Shown here piece by piece: positions 18,301 through 24,078 of a stretch of DNA of 46,202 bases. The stretch's first letter is position 1. Each line of letters begins with the position of its first letter. Where the stretch lies: the NCBI GenBank assembly GCA_001768195.1, contig MENI01000025.1, positions 1 through 46,202 of the forward strand. The letters are read 5' to 3'. Under the pieces are notes generated by a model. It saw only the letters and a list, made by a program, of their open reading frames with translations, ran no database searches and had not been told where the DNA came from. The stretch is from Bacteroidetes bacterium GWA2_40_15 (lineage in GTDB: Bacteria > Bacteroidota > Bacteroidia > Bacteroidales > VadinHA17). The position numbers and the translations under genes are program-made.

Positions 18301-18537
18301 CCCAATATAGTTGATGCTATTAAAAACCATGAAATAGACCTGGTTGTCAATACACCGGCTGGCCGTCTCAGCGAATACGATGACTCCTATATAAGGAAGA
18401 ATGCCATCAAATACAAAATCCCTTATATTACTACCACCTCTGCAGCTCTCTCCTCTGCCAAAGGTATCAGAGAGAGGCAGAATGGTGAATATAAAGTAAA
18501 GTCATTACAGGACTATCATTCTGAAATTGTGGACTGA
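15334..18537 (+). CDS. carB: Carbamoyl-phosphate synthase large subunit
   Basis: This 1067-residue protein makes carbamoyl phosphate from bicarbonate, ATP and glutamine-derived ammonia for pyrimidine and arginine synthesis. It has the duplicated ATP-grasp architecture: two nucleotide-binding openings ([21 protein letters not shown] and [19 protein letters not shown]), two ATP-grasp halves ([13 protein letters not shown] and [12 protein letters not shown]) and a C-terminal methylglyoxal-synthase-like allosteric domain ([12 protein letters not shown]). The start is put at the ATG at 15334 (MPRREDIKK), the usual N-terminus of CarB; a longer TTG-initiated frame from 15295 is unlikely. Full length. 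The small subunit carA is not in this window, so the two subunits are unlinked here. Confidence 0.98.
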   Translation: [1067 protein letters not shown]

Positions 18538-18546
18538 AGTGAGGTA

Positions 18547-19461
18547 TTAAACATAACCCCACATCTTCATAATCTCAAGGTCTTTTTTGACACATTCCAT
18601 AGGTGTCTTGCCCTGGTATGACTCCTGTTCAATTATATATACCTGGGCACCACCTATCTTTGTAGCAAGGTCAGTAACCTCTCTGGTATTTACAATTCCT
18701 TCTCCTATGATGGTGCTCTCATATTTTTCATCGCTGCCTGCCGGTGCCTCAATTTCATCCTTAACATGAAGGTTTTCAAACCTTCCCGGATACTGTTTAA
18801 CCACATCGAGTGCAATTGCACCTCCATTGTAAAGGTTTCCCATATCAAGCTGAACAACAACAAGCTTAGGATCCATACTCTTCATCATGATATCGAATAG
18901 TTTTTCACCATTAAGCGATTCAGCGAATTCAAACGAGTGGTTGTGGTAACCGAATTTCATACCCTGCTTGTTACACAGCTCTCCACACTTATTAAAAATA
19001 TCCATATAACCTTTAAAATCCTCATACTTATTTCTCATGGTCATGTCCATCGAAGGGCTTACAACATATTTCTGGCCCAGGATTGCTGCATCATCAACAA
19101 GCTTTTCCCACGAATCAGAAAAATCCTTTTTCGAAGCATCCCAGTGGGTTTTTCCAAAAACAGTATGACCACTTACCATCTTTAGACCAAGATCGTCAAG
19201 TATCTTTCTGAATTCTTTTGGAGCATAGGTATAAAACTTACCATCCACATAATTGGCATGCTCTACATAAACATATCCCATTTTTGCCACTTCCTTAAGT
19301 GACCCCAGAGGGTCCTTCTTCATCTCATCGCGTATGGAGTAAAGCTGAAGCCCCACTATAGAAGTTTTAGGAGCCGAGGCAAATACCTGGTTCCTTAACA
19401 GGGCGGCACCGGCAGTGACCAGGGCCCCTGTTTTGATAAATGTTCTTCTTGAAGTTTTCAT
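18547..19461 (-). CDS. Tat-exported sugar phosphate isomerase/epimerase-like TIM-barrel protein
   Basis: This 304-residue protein has a Tat signal (SRRTFIKTGALVTAGAALL) and a xylose-isomerase-like/AP-endonuclease-2 TIM barrel. Strand motifs include VGLQLYSIRDEM at the first strand, KFGYHNHSFEF with the conserved metal-binding His/Glu region, VVQLDMGNLY, ENLHVKDE and VYIIEQESY. Family members isomerise or epimerise sugars or inositols using a divalent metal. It is the last gene of an apparent minus-strand cluster with creatininase-family, sulfatase and OmpA-like genes, so it may act on a sulfated or modified sugar in the periplasm. The 76-nt gap to the upstream gene leaves room for its own promoter. 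Confidence 0.85.
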   Translation of the reverse strand: MKTSRRTFIKTGALVTAGAALLRNQVFASAPKTSIVGLQLYSIRDEMKKDPLGSLKEVAKMGYVYVEHANYVDGKFYTYAPKEFRKILDDLGLKMVSGHTVFGKTHWDASKKDFSDSWEKLVDDAAILGQKYVVSPSMDMTMRNKYEDFKGYMDIFNKCGELCNKQGMKFGYHNHSFEFAESLNGEKLFDIMMKSMDPKLVVVQLDMGNLYNGGAIALDVVKQYPGRFENLHVKDEIEAPAGSDEKYESTIIGEGIVNTREVTDLATKIGGAQVYIIEQESYQGKTPMECVKKDLEIMKMWGYV

Positions 19462-19537
19462 TAATCTGTTTTCTTTAAGTACTAACTATTCTATAATTAC
19501 TTGAATATATGTTTTATAACATGTTTTTATGAAACTA

Positions 19538-20299
19538 CTATTTATACATATTATTAATATCTGCCTGCGATAATTCAAGCATCAGGTTCCCTATTTTAGT
19601 AATAACGTCTTCATAGCACTTTTTAGCTTTATCAGGAGTAGCTTTCGATGGATTTCCTATACCGGTATCTTTGGTTATCTGGGTCCATTTTCTCTCAGCC
19701 CAGGCCCATTTTTCATTCAAAGCTTTAATTCTGAACTTTTTCCCCTCTCCTTTCCCTGCTTCAGTCAAAGGCAGTAAAAGCCCCGGGGCAATCAATTGCA
19801 TCATGCTGGTCTCCATTTCATCAGCATGGCCTCCGCTCTCCTCGAAGTAATCAGAATTTTCAAAAGACTGGTACCAGTTGCAGCAGCATATGAACATCTT
19901 TGGAAACTTAAAGCCAAGCTCTCTTATTATCTGTTTAAAATCATTTCCCCCATGTCCGTTAAGTATCATAAACTTTAAAATACCATGACGGTTAAGTACA
20001 TCAGCAACATCAGTAAGAACGGCCATCTGGGTGCTGGGATTCATATTAATATTCAGCTTAATATCAAGCTGACCTGTATTTACTCCAAAAGGAATTGTCG
20101 GCAGAACAATCACTTTACCACCCTTTTCCCATGCAAGTTTTGCTGAGTCCTTAGCAACACTTTCAACCATTATGTTATCGGTTGAATAGGGCAAATGATA
20201 GTTATGAGCCTCCGTGGCGCCCCATGGAAGAATGACCAGTTCGACTTTCAGTTCTTTAACAGTTTTCCAGTTGGACTCTGCTAATATGTATGGCTTCAT
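19538..20299 (-). CDS. Creatininase-family amidohydrolase
   Basis: This 253-residue cytosolic protein of the creatininase/MftE-like family has the metal-site motifs LPWGATEAHNYHLPYSTD (Glu, His and Asp ligands), LNGHGGND and the conserved GGHADEMETS segment. Family members are Zn/Mn-dependent hydrolases acting on amide or lactam bonds of small molecules. The neighbourhood (sulfatase upstream, isomerase downstream) does not fit creatinine breakdown, and I cannot name the substrate. No signal peptide is visible, although both neighbours are exported. It lies 50 nt after the sulfatase on the same strand. Confidence 0.85.
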   Translation of the reverse strand: MKPYILAESNWKTVKELKVELVILPWGATEAHNYHLPYSTDNIMVESVAKDSAKLAWEKGGKVIVLPTIPFGVNTGQLDIKLNINMNPSTQMAVLTDVADVLNRHGILKFMILNGHGGNDFKQIIRELGFKFPKMFICCCNWYQSFENSDYFEESGGHADEMETSMMQLIAPGLLLPLTEAGKGEGKKFRIKALNEKWAWAERKWTQITKDTGIGNPSKATPDKAKKCYEDVITKIGNLMLELSQADINNMYK

Positions 20300-20349
20300 T
20301 TTTCAGGCAATAATATTTATGAGTCTGACAGCCAAAGTTAGTAATTTAT

Positions 20350-22095
20350 TCACTTTATCCTCTCAACCTCAACCCAGAAAGGGAATATACTTTTCGAGTC
20401 GACAAGGTAATAAGGCACAAGATCGCACTCCATTTCCGGGAAGTGGATCCCATTCATTTCGATCTCGACAGCCTGATCAATCGTGTTTATTTTCTGATTT
20501 ATAAATGACCTGGTCTCCAGTATCATCTGCCCCTTGCCTTTTACCGGTTTCACAAACCTGAATTTCAGGTTATAATCTCCTTCGGTAAATCTGACCCGCC
20601 ACTTTCCGTTCACCTCCTCCTGGTCCCATATGCCCCGCTCACCGTCAGCATCATTCCTGCTGAGAAAGAGAGGATTTTCATGATTGCTGCCCAGAACAGC
20701 ATACGGAGGATCTGTCAGGTTGGGAGAATTGACCAATTCCTTAAATAACTTATCAAGATCATCTTTCAGGTTAATGGCAACGTCGGCTCTTTCCCCTACT
20801 ATATTATTCTGTTCGTACGGGTCTTTTGATATGTCAAAAAGCTCAAACCCGTTAATGTCAGAATCATATGCTACATGCCCTGCAAGCTTATAGTTACCCT
20901 TCAGAAGAGCAACATTATTGTAGAATTCCGGATATTTTCTCGTCCAGTAGAAGAAAATCGGCCGGGTCTGCCATTCCCTGGTTTTCCCTGTTATTAAAGG
21001 TACAAGGCTTTTGCCATCAATAATCCTGTCAGTGGGTAATCCGGCGTGGCATAATTCAGCTATCGTTGGCATTATATCAATATATGCCGTGTTTATTCCC
21101 ACTTCACCACTTTCTTTTAAAAGACCGGGGTATCTGATAAAACAAGGAACTCTGATACCTCCATTGTAAACTGAACCTTTGATGCCCCTCATTCCTGCAA
21201 CATATCTACGTTGCTGTGGGCCGTTATCAGTCATGAAGACAACTATTGTATTCTCCGATAGTTTCAGATCTTCCAGCTTCCTGAGTAGCTTCCCGATGTT
21301 CTCATCGATGTTTGCTACCATTGCGTAGACCTTCCTTGCATCTTCCTTGTCTTTCTCGCTCATTGCCGGAAAGGGCCTTCCATCATGCTTAAACCCTTTT
21401 GAAGGATCGGTATCCCTGAATAAATCATAATACCTGTCAGGTACCTGGAGGGGAGTATGAGGAGCGTTAAATGAGAGATAGCAGAAGAAAGGAGAGCTAT
21501 GGTTTCTCTCAATAAACTCAATAGCCTCATCAGCAAATATATCTGAACAATAGCCGGTATGTTTCTCCCGTTTCCCGTTGCTCCAAAGTACAGGATCAAA
21601 ATAACTGCTGTCATTCCTGAACCAGGTGGTTATATCTCCTACCTGACCCATTCCTCCGGCAAGATGGATCAGAGATTCGTCAAAACCCTGGTCAACAGGC
21701 CGCGAGGGATAATTGTCACCAAGATGCCATTTGCCAAAAATACCGGTTGCATAACCCTCTTTCTTCAATATTTCTGCTATCGTGATCTCATCTGAAGCCA
21801 TAATAGCTCCACCATTGTAAGTGTCGCGGATGCCTGTACGCAGTGAATAACGTCCTGTCATCAGGCCTGATCGTGTCGGAGCAGAAACGGGACAAACATA
21901 AAAGTTGTTAAGTCTGATACTCTGCCTTGCCAGATTATCAATAGCAGGAGTTTTAAGATGGGGATTCCCGGTAAATGAGAGGTCTCCGTAACCCTGGTCG
22001 TCGGTAATTATTATAACAACGTTCGGATGTTCTTTGGATTGAGCCGGACATAATGAGGACCCGGCCATAGCAATTGCTATAAGTCTGTATCGCAT
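20350..22095 (-). CDS. Secreted type I sulfatase, Ser-type active site
   Basis: This 581-residue sulfatase has a short signal peptide ending near CPAQ. Metal-binding residues are in IITDDQGYGDL and FMTDNGPQ. The formylglycine motif reads SAPTRSGLMTG, so the residue to be oxidised is Ser71 rather than Cys; a Cys sits three positions earlier (C68). Ser-type sulfatases need a radical-SAM maturase (anSME), which works without oxygen. The GIFGKWHLG and APHTPLQVP motifs are intact. The ~100 C-terminal residues beyond the catalytic domain are beta-rich. It would remove sulfate esters from glycans outside the cytoplasm. It follows the coiled-coil protein by 14 nt. No maturase is in the window. Confidence 0.92.
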   Translation of the reverse strand: MRYRLIAIAMAGSSLCPAQSKEHPNVVIIITDDQGYGDLSFTGNPHLKTPAIDNLARQSIRLNNFYVCPVSAPTRSGLMTGRYSLRTGIRDTYNGGAIMASDEITIAEILKKEGYATGIFGKWHLGDNYPSRPVDQGFDESLIHLAGGMGQVGDITTWFRNDSSYFDPVLWSNGKREKHTGYCSDIFADEAIEFIERNHSSPFFCYLSFNAPHTPLQVPDRYYDLFRDTDPSKGFKHDGRPFPAMSEKDKEDARKVYAMVANIDENIGKLLRKLEDLKLSENTIVVFMTDNGPQQRRYVAGMRGIKGSVYNGGIRVPCFIRYPGLLKESGEVGINTAYIDIMPTIAELCHAGLPTDRIIDGKSLVPLITGKTREWQTRPIFFYWTRKYPEFYNNVALLKGNYKLAGHVAYDSDINGFELFDISKDPYEQNNIVGERADVAINLKDDLDKLFKELVNSPNLTDPPYAVLGSNHENPLFLSRNDADGERGIWDQEEVNGKWRVRFTEGDYNLKFRFVKPVKGKGQMILETRSFINQKINTIDQAVEIEMNGIHFPEMECDLVPYYLVDSKSIFPFWVEVERIK

Positions 22096-22109
22096 AAAAA
22101 TATCCGTAG

Positions 22110-22463
22110 CTATTTTTGGGGATTCTTAAGTTCGCTTATCTGTTTGTCCCTTTCGTAAATGAGCTTTTCTTTTTCTGCAATGAGTTTACTCTTCTCAGAG
22201 ATCTCATTTTCAAGCTGTGCAATATCCTGATTAAGTTTTTCGGTTTTCGCATTAAGCTTCGTTATGTCATCCTTTAAACCGGCAACCTGCTTATGGAGAT
22301 CTGCCTTTTCAGCTTCCAGGCCTTTTATTATGGGCGTATAAATTGATTTTGAGTAAAACCAGGCTGTAACATATCCGATGCCGGCAGCAACAAGCAGCAG
22401 AGCCACAATGGTAATTACTGCTCCTGTTACAGATAGTGCGAGTTGTACAAATAATTGTGTCAT
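22110..22463 (-). CDS. Membrane-anchored coiled-coil protein
   Basis: This 117-residue protein has an N-terminal transmembrane helix (about 10-33, ALSVTGAVITIVALLLVAAG) followed by about 65 residues of heptad-rich coiled coil (KADLHKQVAGLKDDITKL onward, many Lys/Glu/Leu/Ile). No catalytic domain is visible. It sits 1 nt downstream of an OmpA-like gene and 14 nt upstream of the sulfatase, so it is probably part of the same transcript. It may be a scaffold or spacer linking membrane and envelope components. Function unknown. Confidence 0.75.
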   Translation of the reverse strand: MTQLFVQLALSVTGAVITIVALLLVAAGIGYVTAWFYSKSIYTPIIKGLEAEKADLHKQVAGLKDDITKLNAKTEKLNQDIAQLENEISEKSKLIAEKEKLIYERDKQISELKNPQK

Positions 22464-22464
22464 G

Positions 22465-22977
22465 TTATTGTATTTTTATTGATATTTCTGTTCTTCTGTT
22501 CTTCGCTCTTCCCTCAGCTGTAATATAACCAGCAGCAGGTTCAGTTTCACCTTTTGATTCAATGATCATCTTGCTGCCGGCTATCCCCAGCGATTCAAGA
22601 TACTTAGCCACATCCCGGGCCCGCTTAAGCCCAAGATCTTCATTATATTGAGGTTCTCCCACAAGGTCAGTGTGACCTGTAACTGACAACACTGAGGTCG
22701 GATATTTTTCAAGCCATCCCTTAAATGCACCAACGCTGTTATCAGTTTGCGGATCCGGTTTGAATCTGTAATCATTAAATTCAAAGTAGATCAGAAGTGT
22801 TGCAGGCATAGATGCTTTAAGCTGTGCCAAAGAATCTGCCGTGTTTGACTGAGGTTCAGGGATTGTCTGCATAGGAACCGGCTTTTTAATCACAGGCAGC
22901 AGAATATCATTGAAGAGCCATGCTGAAATAAAACACCAGATCACAAATGCAATAAACCCTGTTACAAGGATTCTCAT
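22465..22977 (-). CDS. OmpA-family protein with N-terminal membrane helix
   Basis: This 170-residue protein has an N-terminal hydrophobic helix (about 4-28) likely to act as a membrane anchor and, from about residue 60, an OmpA C-terminal-like domain. The domain has a beta strand with FEFNDYRFKPD, then VTGHTDLVGEPQYNEDLGLKRARDVAKYL, then NRRTEISI. These match the peptidoglycan-binding motifs (the TGHTD strand, the Asn/Leu/Arg helix and the R-x-x-E end). It probably tethers the envelope to peptidoglycan from the inner-membrane side. First gene of the minus-strand cluster OmpA, coiled-coil, sulfatase, creatininase-family, isomerase-like. Confidence 0.85.
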   Translation of the reverse strand: MRILVTGFIAFVIWCFISAWLFNDILLPVIKKPVPMQTIPEPQSNTADSLAQLKASMPATLLIYFEFNDYRFKPDPQTDNSVGAFKGWLEKYPTSVLSVTGHTDLVGEPQYNEDLGLKRARDVAKYLESLGIAGSKMIIESKGETEPAAGYITAEGRAKNRRTEISIKIQ

Positions 22978-23083
22978 TTTTTACATATGTTATTGTTATT
23001 ACCAATTATAATTACCTACAAGTTAAGAAATAATTGTAAGATAGACTTCAGATAAGGTTAAAATTAAATCCCGAAAAAAATCA

Positions 23084-23161
23084 ATGACACAGGATATTTC
23101 AGCTGATTACAGAAAGCTTGATATCGATACCCGGATCTATGATTTTTACAAACTGAAGTAA
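23084..23161 (+). CDS. Possible 25-residue peptide
   Basis: The ATG-initiated frame encodes a charged, hydrophilic peptide (opening MTQDISADYRKLDI and ending in Lys) and stops at 23161, 21 nt before a terminator-like hairpin. No homologue is recognised. It may be a real small protein, the tail of a lost gene, or chance. Confidence 0.2.
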   Translation: MTQDISADYRKLDIDTRIYDFYKLK

Positions 23162-23181
23162 TCATCTTATTCTTCTCAGGA

Positions 23182-23211
23182 GGTGTCCTCTGCTCCCGGA
23201 GGTCACCTTTT
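23182..23211 (+). terminator. Terminator-like hairpin
   Basis: GGTGTCCTC (23182-23190) pairs with GAGGTCACC (23199-23207) with one internal T:T mismatch, an 8-nt loop and a short T4 run. It would end any transcript of the small ORF just upstream. Confidence 0.45.
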
Positions 23212-23295
23212 AAGTCTCCCTTAAACCGTTTATTAAAAATTGACTAACTTTAAGTTTTACTGGCAGAATCCATTAAAAGTGGGCTGATTGCTGAT

Positions 23296-24060
23296 ATGAA
23301 AATCGGAATAATAACTGACATACATGAAAATACCCTGCTGCTGCAGGAAGCACTTCGTATGATGTCAGTTAACAAATGTGATGAGATCGCCTGCCTGGGG
23401 GATATAGTTGGATATGATCGCAGGTTTTACAGATATGATGATTCCCGTAGCGGAAAGGAGTGCTTAAGGCTTATCAGATCGAACTGTAAATGGGTTACAT
23501 CAGGAAATCATGACCTGTATGCGGCCCACATCTTCCCTTCATATTCAAACGGATTTTCTTATCCCGAAAACTGGTATGAGCTTGATCCTGTTCAAAGGAA
23601 AAATATTTCTGCAGGCAAGGTATGGTGTTATGAAGGCGAAGCCCCAAATGATCTTACAGAAGATGATATTCTGTTTTTACGAAAGATCCCCGAGTATATT
23701 ATAGCTGAATATGGCGGATTCTCATGCCTGTTTACACATTATTTTGCACCTGATTTCACCGGTTCAACAACTACCTACATCGAACGCGGCTCTCAACTTA
23801 AATACCACTGGCAAACTCTCAGGGATTTTACTGTCAGATATTCCTTTTCCGGTCATTGCCATAGTCATTTTACAGGATTTGCTTACCATTCTGCCGGTTC
23901 ATATTCAAAAGCCATTCATTCCTTTTCAGGGAATAAATTTAATCTGGGCAGGGAAATGGTAGCAGTAATATTACCACCTCTCTCGGGTGAAAAGGGCAGA
24001 AGAGGTTATTCAATACTTGATACGGAAAGTATGACTTTGAAAATTTTCACTTCACTTTAA
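23296..24060 (+). CDS. Calcineurin-like metallophosphoesterase
   Basis: This 254-residue cytosolic protein carries the full set of metallophosphoesterase motifs: GIITDIHEN (Asp, His), CLGDIVGY (Asp), TSGNHDLY (Asn, His), a metal-binding His in FTHYFAP and FSGHCHSHF near the C-terminal side. Such enzymes hydrolyse phosphomonoesters or cyclic nucleotides with a two-metal centre, and YfcE/MJ0936-like forms are its closest shape. It ends 18 nt before the large DUF294 sensor gene, so the two are probably co-transcribed. This suggests, without proving it, that it acts on a nucleotide or phosphorylated signal connected with the sensor. Confidence 0.88.
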   Translation: MKIGIITDIHENTLLLQEALRMMSVNKCDEIACLGDIVGYDRRFYRYDDSRSGKECLRLIRSNCKWVTSGNHDLYAAHIFPSYSNGFSYPENWYELDPVQRKNISAGKVWCYEGEAPNDLTEDDILFLRKIPEYIIAEYGGFSCLFTHYFAPDFTGSTTTYIERGSQLKYHWQTLRDFTVRYSFSGHCHSHFTGFAYHSAGSYSKAIHSFSGNKFNLGREMVAVILPPLSGEKGRRGYSILDTESMTLKIFTSL

Positions 24061-24078
24061 TTTGAACCAGGATAAATT

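Larger units (their letters stand above)
22978..23295. other. 318-nt intergenic region with a 25-codon ORF and hairpin
   Basis: The divergent gap between the OmpA-like and metallophosphoesterase genes contains AT-rich promoter-like DNA, a 25-codon ORF (23084-23161, +) and a GC-rich hairpin (23182-23207) followed by TTTT. No larger gene is visible. Confidence 0.6.
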
